11,491 nt of DNA from an uncultured Parabacteroides sp. (GCA_900547435.1 URGO01000105.1:1-11491), one strand, 5' to 3'; numbered from the stretch's first letter, positions 1-5,963 are shown. Notes: generated from the sequence alone by a model not told the origin. A program made the numbers and translations.

Positions 1-849
1 AACGTGGCTACGTTCATCAAGGAGTTTATCGTTGCATTGCCCAAGGGTGAGCACATGGACTTCATCCCGGGTTCTTACGCGCAAATCAAGATTCCGAAGT
101 ACACGATGGATTACAACAAGGATATCGACAAGGATATGATTGGCAAGGAATACTTGCCGGCATGGGAGAAGTTCGGCTTGTTTGGCTTGAAGTGTCATAA
201 CGATGAACCGACTATCCGTGCGTACTCTATGGCCAACTATCCGGCCGAAGGAGACCGCATCATGCTGACGGTACGTATCGCTACGCCTCCGTTCAAGCCA
301 AAACCTCAGGTAGGTTTCCAGGACGTAATGCCGGGTATCGCTTCTTCATACATCTTCACATTGAAGCCGGGCGACAAGGTAATCATGAGTGGTCCTTACG
401 GAGATTTCCATCCGATTTTCGATTCAAAACGCGAGATGATGTGGATTGGTGGTGGTGCCGGTATGGCTCCTTTGCGTGCTCAAATCATGCACATGACGAA
501 GACGCTCCACACGACAGACCGCAAGATGTCTTATTTCTACGGTGCGCGTGCATTGAACGAAGTGTTCTATCTGAACGACTTCCTCGAATTGGAGAAGGAG
601 TTCCCGAACTTCTCGTTCCACCTTGCGCTTGACCGTCCGGATCCAGCCGCAGATGCAGCCGGTGTTAAATATACTCCGGGATTCGTTCATCAGGTAATCT
701 ACAACACGTACCTGAAAGACCACGAGGCTCCGGAAGACATCGAATACTATATGTGTGGTCCTGGCCCGATGTCGAAGGCCGTAGAAGGTATGCTGGATAG
801 CCTTGGCGTACCGATGGATATGCTTCACTTTGATAACTTCGGAGGATAA
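1..849 (+). CDS. nqrF: Na+-translocating NADH:quinone reductase subunit F (5' truncated by window)
   Basis: NqrF is the NADH-oxidising subunit of the membrane Na+-pumping NADH:quinone reductase. It passes electrons from NADH through FAD and a 2Fe-2S centre into the complex. The frame is open from base 1, so the GTG at 4 is not the start. About 282 residues are visible of a family usually a little over 400 long. The missing N-terminus would hold the membrane helix and the 2Fe-2S ferredoxin domain. Visible features are the FAD-binding motif RAYSMANYP (about residues 73-81), the NADH-binding glycine loop GGGAGMAPLRAQ (about 150-161), the CGPGPM motif of the ferredoxin-reductase fold, and the conserved terminus ending DNFGG. 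nqrF is normally the last gene of nqrABCDEF. Here it is followed by a palindromic element 9 nt after the stop, which fits an operon end. The family call is very secure. Confidence 0.96.
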   Translation, partial: NVATFIKEFIVALPKGEHMDFIPGSYAQIKIPKYTMDYNKDIDKDMIGKEYLPAWEKFGLFGLKCHNDEPTIRAYSMANYPAEGDRIMLTVRIATPPFKPKPQVGFQDVMPGIASSYIFTLKPGDKVIMSGPYGDFHPIFDSKREMMWIGGGAGMAPLRAQIMHMTKTLHTTDRKMSYFYGARALNEVFYLNDFLELEKEFPNFSFHLALDRPDPAADAAGVKYTPGFVHQVIYNTYLKDHEAPEDIEYYMCGPGPMSKAVEGMLDSLGVPMDMLHFDNFGG

Positions 850-857
850 GATTTTTT

Positions 858-946
858 AGAAGTTAAAGGGAGTTAAAGTCGATACTCAGTGTTTATATTT
901 TTGATTATACAATCTGATGGTATTGGCCTTAACTCCTTTAACTTCT
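858..946. repeat. Palindromic intergenic element, copy 1 (nonamer arms)
   Basis: This is an imperfect inverted repeat with arms at 858-887 and 919-946. Each arm is two tandem units of about 9 bp (GAAGTTAAA, GGAGTTAAA/G) followed by GTCGATACTC on the left arm or its diverged counterpart on the right. The loop is AT-rich and contains TGTTTATATTT and GATTAT. Further loose AACTCC/TTAACC units continue to about 995. The same arms and loop core recur in inverted orientation at 3763-3860, so this is a dispersed family and not a chance hairpin. It starts 9 nt after the nqrF stop and could fold in the mRNA as a 3' structure. Whether it terminates transcription is inference; there is no clean T tract. 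Confidence 0.75.
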
Positions 947-1069
947 TTCAATAACTCCTCTTAACTACTATAAAATTAACCTTCCTTAACCTCCTAAACA
1001 TAATATCTATGCAGCATTTTACGTTTTGATTACATCATAGTTAATACAAATCTAAAATGTAAATTAGTT

Positions 1070-1279
1070 ATGAAACCTTTGATTCTATCATTTTTTATGG
1101 CATTGCTTGTTTATTCATTGTTCTTTGATGACAAGTCGGAGGAAAATGAAACCTATAAGTTCGGTTTGGAAAAATTCCAGAATTATGAACCGGCTAAGAA
1201 TATGCAGCAATCCCAAGATTCGCTGGCCATTTATGCCGGTATGCCGATGGATTCTATCAAAAAGAAGAACGTTATCTAA
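1070..1279 (+). CDS. Small membrane-anchored hypothetical protein, 69 aa
   Basis: I do not recognise a family. The ATG at 1070 opens a 69-codon frame. Residues 3-19 are strongly hydrophobic (LILSFFMALLVYSLFF), followed at once by an acidic and lysine-rich stretch (DDKSEENE). This fits a single N-terminal membrane anchor or uncleaved signal with a soluble tail of about 48 residues outside the membrane. No small-residue signal peptidase site or lipobox cysteine is obvious. Codon use resembles the neighbours, and the overlapping +2 frame has no such organised composition. Upstream, TATCTATG at 1005-1012 is one base from the Bacteroidetes -7 consensus. There is no clear ribosome-binding site, which is common in this phylum. 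The gene converges on the HsdR_N-like gene with only 24 bp between them. It is probably real, but its size leaves doubt. Confidence 0.6.
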   Translation: MKPLILSFFMALLVYSLFFDDKSEENETYKFGLEKFQNYEPAKNMQQSQDSLAIYAGMPMDSIKKKNVI

Positions 1280-1303
1280 GTTTTGCGGGTTAAGGAGAGT
1301 GGG

Positions 1304-1729
1304 TTATCCCTTTATTTCTTTGTATTCCGGAATCTCTTTTAGAAAAACATATTGTTGGCTCTCGTAATTGATTTGGCAACAGATGTGCTTCATGCCGTTG
1401 CTGACTATCAGGTATTGGGCGTGTAACGCCATGTTGTAGCGGACGATTTGCTCAAATATCATAGGAGTGATGTCTATCGTGGGAGCTTTATATTCCACAA
1501 TCATCAGGGGCGTCAAATCAGCGTTGTAAATCACCGTATCACATCGTTTGAACGTATTGTGCAGTTTGATGGACACCTCGTTGGCTATCATCTCTTTGGG
1601 GAATCCCTTCTCAGAAATCAGGTAATTTACGAAATATTGCCGTACCTGTTCTTCGGGAGTAAGTGCCACATACTTCCTCCGGATAACGTCAAACACCAAT
1701 CGTTTCCCGTCTTTCTCTATAATTTTCAT
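1304..1729 (-). CDS. HsdR_N-domain, PD-(D/E)XK nuclease-like protein (orphan), 141 aa
   Basis: The protein resembles the N-terminal nuclease domain of type I restriction enzyme R subunits (HsdR_N family) but stands alone, with no helicase, HsdM or HsdS nearby. It has an N-terminal segment ending LTPEEQVRQYFVNYLI, typical of these proteins, then the nuclease core. With the ATG at 1729 as residue 1, E51 (NEVSI), D64 (CDTVIYN) and E79-x-K81 (IVEYKA) match the PD-(D/E)XK pattern, followed by an FEQIVRYN helix and a YLIVSNG strand. A TTG at 1759 and an ATG at 1735 also lie in frame. I prefer the ATG at 1729 because GGAG stands 6 nt before it, whereas the ATG at 1735 directly abuts that GGAG and the TTG falls inside the promoter's -7 element. 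Similar small proteins recur in Bacteroidetes near holA, from memory. DNA cleavage has not been shown from sequence. Confidence 0.85.
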   Translation of the reverse strand: MKIIEKDGKRLVFDVIRRKYVALTPEEQVRQYFVNYLISEKGFPKEMIANEVSIKLHNTFKRCDTVIYNADLTPLMIVEYKAPTIDITPMIFEQIVRYNMALHAQYLIVSNGMKHICCQINYESQQYVFLKEIPEYKEIKG

Positions 1730-1756
1730 AAACATCTCCTTTTTTGTTGTTTGATG

Positions 1757-1764
1757 CAAAGATA
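1757..1764 (-). promoter_or_regulatory. Bacteroidetes-type -7 element for the HsdR_N-like gene
   Basis: On the minus strand the sequence reads TATCTTTG, an exact match to the Bacteroidetes sigma-ABfr -7 consensus TAnnTTTG. It lies 27 nt before the chosen ATG at 1729, which gives a leader of about 20 nt. No well-spaced TTTG is present at -33; the nearest one sits only about 14 nt upstream. This placement also argues against the in-frame TTG start at 1759. Confidence 0.55.
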
Positions 1765-1773
1765 CGAAATGCG

Positions 1774-1833
1774 AATTACAAATTGCGAGTTATAAGTTTT
1801 CATTTTGTCTGTAATTCGCAATTCATAATAATT
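1774..1833. repeat. Inverted heptad array between divergent promoters
   Basis: The left side holds four tandem heptads on the + strand (AATTACA, AATTGCG, AGTTATA, AGTTTTC; 1774-1801). The right side carries, on the opposite strand, AATTATT, a 3-nt insertion, AATTGCG and AATTACA (1833-1810). The core AATTGCG and AATTACA units occur in both arms but in reversed order. The array fills the space upstream of both the minus-strand -7 element at 1757-1764 and the plus-strand one at 1854-1861, so it occupies both -33 regions. It has the same heptad logic as the arrays at 2668-2735 and 6857-6930 but a different unit sequence. Confidence 0.6.
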
Positions 1834-1853
1834 CATTTTTCGGATATTTGCCG

Positions 1854-1861
1854 TATATTTG
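1854..1861 (+). promoter_or_regulatory. Bacteroidetes-type -7 element for the AMP nucleosidase gene
   Basis: TATATTTG matches TAnnTTTG exactly and lies 23 nt before the ATG at 1885. The -33 region (around 1831-1840) is T-rich but has no exact TTTG. The short leader and the position support the ATG at 1885 over any upstream start. Confidence 0.5.
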
Positions 1862-1884
1862 TTTGCTTTAAAAAGAACAAGCGG

Positions 1885-2661
1885 ATGAAAACGAAACAGG
1901 AAATTGTAGAGAATTGGCTTCCACGCTATACAGACCGACGGCTGGAGGACTTCACCAAGCATATTTTGCTGACAAACTTCACGAAGTATGTCGAGCTGTT
2001 TGCCGAACATTATGGTGTGCCGATTTTGGGATTAAAGAACTCGATGCCCAATGCCGGAGCGAATGGCGTGACGATTATCAACTTCGGGATGGGAAGTGCG
2101 AATGCGGCCACTATCATGGATCTGCTTTCAGCCATCCAGCCGGAGGCGGTGCTCTTCTTGGGCAAGTGCGGAGGTTTGAAGAAGGCGAACCATCTGGGGG
2201 ATTATCTGCTTCCGATAGCAGCCATACGGGGAGAGGGAACATCTGACGAATACCTGCCTCCGGAGGTGCCTTCGCTCCCGGCTTTCTCCATGCTTCGAGC
2301 CATCTCGTCCGCTATACGCGACCATGGGCATGATTACTGGACGGGGACGGTCTATACCACCAATCGGCGTGTGTGGGAGTATGACGAGGAGTTCAAGGAA
2401 TACCTGAAGTTGACGCATGCCACAGGTATTGATATGGAGACCGCCACGCTTCTTACGGCCGGATTTGCGAATCAAATCCCGACAGGCGCTCTCCTGATGA
2501 TATCAGACAAGCCCATGGAGGAGGACGGGGTCAAGACCGAGGAGAGCGACCGGCTCGTTACGGCCCGTTTCGCACACGAACATCTCCAGCTGGGAGTGGA
2601 TGCACTCCGCCAGATTATCGAAGGGAAGAAAACGGTACACCATATACGGTTCAGCTGGTAA
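1885..2661 (+). CDS. amn: AMP nucleosidase
   Basis: The enzyme hydrolyses AMP to adenine and ribose 5-phosphate, a purine salvage and AMP-level control step in the cytoplasm. The 258-residue protein belongs to the nucleoside phosphorylase fold (PNP/UDP family) and matches the short, single-domain AMP nucleosidase type found in Bacteroidetes, not the longer enterobacterial Amn. Visible landmarks are INFGMGSANAATIMDLL (about 65-81), FLGKCGGLK (91-99), the substrate-binding GIDMETATLL with M184-E185, and the catalytic-type Asp208 in MISDKPMEED. The frame stays open back to an ATG at 1744, but that extension would run through the heptad array and the promoter, so I start at 1885. It lies 82 bp ahead of holA in the same direction. 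A related nucleosidase with different substrate preference cannot be excluded, though the similarity points to AMP. Confidence 0.88.
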   Translation: MKTKQEIVENWLPRYTDRRLEDFTKHILLTNFTKYVELFAEHYGVPILGLKNSMPNAGANGVTIINFGMGSANAATIMDLLSAIQPEAVLFLGKCGGLKKANHLGDYLLPIAAIRGEGTSDEYLPPEVPSLPAFSMLRAISSAIRDHGHDYWTGTVYTTNRRVWEYDEEFKEYLKLTHATGIDMETATLLTAGFANQIPTGALLMISDKPMEEDGVKTEESDRLVTARFAHEHLQLGVDALRQIIEGKKTVHHIRFSW

Positions 2662-2667
2662 GAAATC

Positions 2668-2735
2668 AATTGACAATTGAAAATTGATAATTATTTAAAA
2701 GTGAATTTTCAACTTTCAATTTTTAACTTTCAATT
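2668..2735. repeat. Inverted heptad array, AATTGAA type, copy 1
   Basis: Between amn and holA lie four tandem heptads on the + strand (AATTGAC, AATTGAA, AATTGAT, AATTATT; 2668-2695), a short spacer, then four exact-phase heptads on the opposite strand (from 2735 down to 2708: AATTGAA, AGTTAAA, AATTGAA, AGTTGAA), followed by a decayed AATTCAC. The array starts 7 nt after the amn stop and ends 9 nt before the holA start, so it fills nearly all of the 82-bp gap. It shares an exact 18-mer (AATTTTCAACTTTCAATT, 2704-2721) and a 13-mer (2675-2687) with the array at 6857-6930. It can fold as a long AU-rich hairpin in an amn-holA transcript. Confidence 0.75.
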
Positions 2736-2743
2736 TAAACAAT

Positions 2744-3751
2744 ATGACCTACGAAGAAATATGCGCGGAAATTAGACAGAGGAAATTCCGCCCGGTCTAT
2801 GCCTTGATGGGAGAAGAGCCCTATTTTATCGATAAGATTACAGACTTGTTGATAGGAACAGTCCTGGAGGAATCGGAGCGCGATTTCAACCAGCTGATTC
2901 TGTATGGTGCCGATACTGATGCGGTATCGGTCATCTATGCGGCTCGCCGCTATCCGATGATGGCGGAGCACCAGCTGATTGTGGTCAAGGAAGCGCAACA
3001 GATGCGTGACATAGAATTGCTGGCCAATTATGTTAAACTTCCGCTTGCTTCGACCATTCTGGTGCTGAACTATAAATACAAAACCTTGGACCGCCGGAAA
3101 CAACTGGCTTTGGCCATCGAGAAAAACGGAGTCCTGTTCGAATCGAAAAAGGTACCGGAATACAAAATGCCCGCATTCATTACTTCCTTGTTTCAACAAC
3201 GGAAGGTAGGGATTGACCCGAAGGCCTCCCAAATGCTCTCTGATTGCCTGGGAAACGATTTGATGCGGTTAGACAAGGAAATGTCTAAGCTGGAAATAAT
3301 AGTGGCTGAAAAGGGCTTAAAACGCGTTACCCCGGAATTAGTGGAGGAGAACGTGGGCATCAGCAAGGAATACAATAATTATGAGCTTCAGCGGGCTATA
3401 GCCGGACGGGATGTTCTGAAGGCAAACCGCATCATCCAGTATTTCGAGAAAGACCCTAAAAACAATCCGATCCAACTGACGCTTATCGTCTTGTTCAATT
3501 ATTTTTCGAATCTGCTGATTTGCTATTATACCAAGGATCGGTCGGAAGCCGGACTTATGGCGGCATTGGGCTTACGTGGCAATTTCCAGCTAAAAGATTA
3601 CCTCACGGGCATGAAGAATTATCCTCCAATGAAGGTCTTTAATCTGATTAGTGATATCCGTACGGCCGATGCCCAGTCGAAAGGGGTAGGTAATTCGTCG
3701 GCAAACGGGTCAGATATCCTAAAGACGCTGGTGTATAAAATACTGCATTGA
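2744..3751 (+). CDS. holA: DNA polymerase III delta subunit (clamp loader)
   Basis: Delta is the clamp-loader subunit that opens the beta sliding clamp during replication, acting with the tau/gamma and delta-prime subunits. The 335-residue length is normal for the family. The N-terminal domain shows the typical opening RPVYALMGEEPYFIDKITD (about residues 14-32), a P-loop-like fold without a working Walker motif. This is followed by the middle region with NYKYKTLDRRKQLA, the LGNDLMRLDKEMSKLEI segment (about 167-183), and the C-terminal collar domain with NNPIQLTLIVLFNYFSNLLICYY and a final DILKTLVYKIL. The sequence is divergent from E. coli delta, as usual for Bacteroidetes. The start at 2744 directly follows the heptad array. 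A palindromic element begins 12 nt after the stop. Nearby amn and the HsdR_N-like gene form a neighbourhood I recall from other Bacteroidetes. Confidence 0.9.
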   Translation: MTYEEICAEIRQRKFRPVYALMGEEPYFIDKITDLLIGTVLEESERDFNQLILYGADTDAVSVIYAARRYPMMAEHQLIVVKEAQQMRDIELLANYVKLPLASTILVLNYKYKTLDRRKQLALAIEKNGVLFESKKVPEYKMPAFITSLFQQRKVGIDPKASQMLSDCLGNDLMRLDKEMSKLEIIVAEKGLKRVTPELVEENVGISKEYNNYELQRAIAGRDVLKANRIIQYFEKDPKNNPIQLTLIVLFNYFSNLLICYYTKDRSEAGLMAALGLRGNFQLKDYLTGMKNYPPMKVFNLISDIRTADAQSKGVGNSSANGSDILKTLVYKILH

Positions 3752-3762
3752 GGTTGGTAGAG

Positions 3763-3860
3763 AGGAGTAAAAGGAGTTAGAGCCGATAGCTTGGATGATA
3801 TCATCAAAACATAATCGAAATATAAACAAAGAGTATCGGCTTTAACTTCTCTAACTCCTG
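3763..3860. repeat. Palindromic intergenic element, copy 2 (inverted relative to copy 1)
   Basis: The arms are 3763-3790 and 3831-3860. Each has two nonamer units (GGAGTAAAA/GGAGTTAGA on the left; read on the minus strand, GGAGTTAGA/GAAGTTAAA on the right) followed by GCCGATA. The loop, read on the minus strand, contains TGTTTATATTTCGATTATG, matching the loop core of the element at 858-946. Loose TAACTCC units continue to about 3890, as they do beside copy 1. It begins 12 nt after the holA stop and may act as a 3' end structure, which is inference. Confidence 0.75.
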
Positions 3861-4544
3861 CACAAAGCGCTAACTCCTCTAAATTCTAACTTATCCATTC
3901 CCTCCATTTTTCCTCTTTTTCGTTGAAAATCTATCATTTATCTCATATTTTACCCCTAAAATATGGCTGTTTTTTTGAACGCCTGTCTCTTGGTGCGGAA
4001 AAACGGGCGAAATTCGGGACTTAAGGGATTTTTATCTTTTTCCTTGTCCGCCTCATTATATTGTACATGTCAAATTGTCATTATCCGAAACTCGTTATTT
4101 CGAGAAAATCATTTTTTAATAGTCAATAAATCCCAGAATTTACAAATGTAGAGTAGGAGAGTAGTCTATTTTGTGTTTATTATTGTATCAAATCAGCCTA
4201 ATAGTGTTTATGTAAATATACAAATTCAAGAAGTAACATTTGTATCTAAGAATAAAATCAACTCATTTCATACTCTATTCTTGTAGATATGTAATCAAAT
4301 TTAAACGAATAATTTAGGTATAAATAGTTGAATTGATAGGTGAAAAATACAATTGTGTCTGTTTTCAAACGTATATTTTAAGGTGTAATATTATCATGTT
4401 TTGATTTATATCAAATTGATAACCAAATATATAAATAACAAATTAAAAGTAATACTTTATTGGGTTTACAACGTTATAAATGATATATAAGTTACATTTA
4501 TATATTCTTGTTTAGTTTTGTATATGTTTATTTTTATAACATTG
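3861..4544. other. Long noncoding, increasingly AT-rich gap
   Basis: I see no credible gene here. The part to about 4100 has near-normal composition and includes a short possible hairpin (CTCG/CGAG around 4091-4104). From 4201 to 4620 a hand count gives 86 G or C in 420 bases, about 20%, far below the neighbouring genes. No stable stem with a T tract, no tRNA-like fold and no repeat of the heptad type was found. It may be a large upstream region of the XRE gene, the remains of lost DNA, or hold an unrecognised small RNA. Confidence 0.5.
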
Positions 4545-4585
4545 TTTTGTTTTGTATCAGAATTAATGTTTATCTTTGTAACATT
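4525..4585 (+). promoter_or_regulatory. Promoter region of the XRE gene with a 19-bp direct repeat
   Basis: TATCTTTG at 4571-4578 is an exact TAnnTTTG -7 element, with TTTTG at 4545-4549 placed 21 nt upstream as a plausible -33. The predicted leader to the ATG at 4661 is about 75 nt. A 19-bp direct repeat is visible: TGTTTATTTTTATAACATT (4525-4543) and TGTTTATCTTTGTAACATT (4567-4585), differing at two bases and offset by 42 bp, about four helical turns. The second copy covers the -7 element. It may be a duplicated promoter or a paired operator, for instance for autoregulation; that is inference. Confidence 0.5.
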
Positions 4586-4660
4586 CATTTTAAAGACCTA
4601 TTTTCAATAAAAACAGGACAAAATGGCATATTTGAAGGTAAAAATTAAAAGCGAACAAAG

Positions 4661-5113
4661 ATGAAAGAACGCATTATCAAAGTGATGGAACATGAAGGCA
4701 TGGGGCAAGCTCAATTCTCGGCGGCTATCGGAATCCAGCGTGCGGCTATGTCACATATCATTTCGGGAAGGAATAATCCAAGCTTGGATGTCATGCTCAA
4801 AATACTACACCGGTTTCCCTATATTTCTCCCGACTGGTTGCTTTTTGGTAAAGGAGAAATGCTTCGTACCGGCATGGAAGAAGGCGACCTGTTCCGGCAA
4901 TCTCCTTCTTCTACACCTCCGGAAATCAGATTAATCGAGGAACCGAAGGAAGAAAATCAGGACTCCAAGGCGGAAGAAGCATCGATTATTGAATCTCCTT
5001 CTATGCCCGTTATGCCTCCGGAAAATACACCGAAGAGAGTCGAACGTATTATGGTTTTCTATTCCGATAATACGTTCGAGACCTTTGTGCCGGAAAAATC
5101 AGGGAAGGAATAA
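4661..5113 (+). CDS. XRE/Cro-family helix-turn-helix DNA-binding protein
   Basis: The 150-residue protein has an N-terminal XRE-type helix-turn-helix domain (about residues 5-60). QAQFSAAIGIQRAAMSHIISG covers helices 2 and 3, with the usual glycine turn and the family signature SGRNNPSLDVMLKIL. This is followed by FPYISPDWLLFGKGEM, which is common to Bacteroidetes members. Residues about 70-130 are rich in Glu, Pro and Ser and look like a disordered linker. The terminus VERIMVFYSDNTFETFVPEKSGK looks like a conserved short strand-forming tail. It is probably a cytoplasmic transcription regulator; its target is unknown. It lies 70 bp ahead of pyrK in the same direction, with a separate promoter-like sequence between them. 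The start is the first ATG of the frame, 75 nt after a good -7 element. The fold is secure, the role open. Confidence 0.85.
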   Translation: MKERIIKVMEHEGMGQAQFSAAIGIQRAAMSHIISGRNNPSLDVMLKILHRFPYISPDWLLFGKGEMLRTGMEEGDLFRQSPSSTPPEIRLIEEPKEENQDSKAEEASIIESPSMPVMPPENTPKRVERIMVFYSDNTFETFVPEKSGKE

Positions 5114-5140
5114 CCCGGTGGGAATGCCTGCATTTCCCCA

Positions 5141-5156
5141 TATCTTTGTATCTTTG
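5141..5156 (+). promoter_or_regulatory. Two tandem -7 elements ahead of pyrK
   Basis: TATCTTTG occurs twice back to back (5141-5148 and 5149-5156), each an exact TAnnTTTG match. Transcripts from them would begin near 5155-5163, about 20-30 nt before the pyrK ATG at 5184. No TTTG is visible at either -33 position. The position argues that the frame's earlier ATG codons (4989, 5160) are not the start of pyrK. Confidence 0.55.
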
Positions 5157-5183
5157 CGGATGAAACTTTGTAATCAGTCTTAT

Positions 5184-5963
5184 ATGAAGAAGTATATGCT
5201 TGACATGAAGGTGGCAGAGAATTGCCGGCTTCATCAGAATTATTGCCTATTGAAACTGAAGGCGGATAATAGGCTTCCGGAGATGCGTCCGGGACAATTC
5301 GTTCAGGTCAGGGTGGAACATTCGCCTACGACCTTTCTGCGCCGCCCTATCTCTATCAATTATGTGGATACAGAACGTAACGAGTTATGGCTTCTTATCC
5401 AATTGGTAGGTGATGGGACCCGTACGTTGGCCGAGACTCGCGTGGGAGATACCTTGAATATCGTATTACCTTTAGGAAATGGCTTCACAATGCCTCAGGA
5501 CAAGGATGAGAAACTGTTACTGATAGGCGGAGGCGTGGGAACTGCTCCCATGCTTTACCTGGGCGCATGTCTGCGCAAAGCCGGATTTACGCCTGTATTC
5601 CTTTTAGGTTCCCGTAGTAAAAATGATTTGCTTCAGTTGGAACAATTCGAGGAGTATGGCGAGGTGCATGTAACTACCGAAGATGGGTCGATGGGCGTAA
5701 TAGGATATGTGACAAAACATTCCATCCTGAAATCTACCCGTTTTGACCGGATCTATACTTGTGGTCCGAAGCCGATGATGATGGCGGTAGCTCGCTATGC
5801 GTTGAGCGAATCCATTGCGTGTGAGGTCTCCTTGGAGAATACGATGGCATGCGGTATAGGCGCGTGCCTTTGTTGCGTGGAGAAATTGAAAGACGAGCAT
5901 CATGTATGTGTATGTACCGAAGGTCCTGTTTTTAATATAGAAAAATTATCATGGCTGAATTAA
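5184..5963 (+). CDS. pyrK: Dihydroorotate dehydrogenase 1B, electron-transfer subunit
   Basis: PyrK carries electrons from PyrD's FMN to NAD+ through a 2Fe-2S cluster and FAD, in the fourth step of pyrimidine synthesis. The 259-residue protein has a ferredoxin-reductase layout. It shows a FAD-binding beta barrel with FLRRPISINY (51-60), the GGGVGTAP nucleotide loop (115-122), the CGPKPMM motif (193-199), and the C-terminal cluster motif with Cys223, Cys228, Cys231 and Cys244 (C-x4-C-x2-C-x12-C; Cys230 and Cys242 are extra). I chose the ATG at 5184 because it gives the normal length and a terminus matching the family. The frame opens at 4989 inside the XRE gene, and the ATG at 5160 falls at the predicted transcription start. 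Its last 13 bases overlap pyrD, so the pair is translationally coupled. Confidence 0.93.
   Translation: MKKYMLDMKVAENCRLHQNYCLLKLKADNRLPEMRPGQFVQVRVEHSPTTFLRRPISINYVDTERNELWLLIQLVGDGTRTLAETRVGDTLNIVLPLGNGFTMPQDKDEKLLLIGGGVGTAPMLYLGACLRKAGFTPVFLLGSRSKNDLLQLEQFEEYGEVHVTTEDGSMGVIGYVTKHSILKSTRFDRIYTCGPKPMMMAVARYALSESIACEVSLENTMACGIGACLCCVEKLKDEHHVCVCTEGPVFNIEKLSWLN

Noticed and set aside
424..828. Antisense open frame inside nqrF
   Set aside because: Shadow of the strongly conserved nqrF coding strand, with no family signal of its own.
1304..1729. Fragment of a broken type I restriction system
   Set aside because: The frame is intact with its own start and promoter, and no hsdM, hsdS or helicase remnant is seen nearby.
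1730..1759. Longer start (TTG at 1759 or ATG at 1735) for the HsdR_N-like protein
   Set aside because: The TTG lies inside the -7 element, and the ATG at 1735 abuts the GGAG; the ATG at 1729 has proper spacing.
1744..1884. N-terminal extension of the AMP nucleosidase frame
   Set aside because: It would translate the heptad array and the TATATTTG promoter element; the protein family starts near 1885.
2668..2735. CRISPR-like repeat array
   Set aside because: Units are 7 bp, contiguous and mirrored, with no unique spacers and no cas genes.
858..3860. Invertible DNA segment (phase-variation switch) between the two palindromic elements
   Set aside because: Copies are short and diverged, no recombinase gene is present, and the enclosed genes include the housekeeping holA.
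3963..4151. Open frame of 62 codons in the long gap
   Set aside because: Composition does not look like the local proteins, no promoter or ribosome-binding site is near, and the frame runs into the very AT-rich tract; probably chance.
4989..5183. N-terminal extension of pyrK
   Set aside because: It overlaps the XRE gene in another frame and crosses two -7 elements; PyrK normally begins near 5184.
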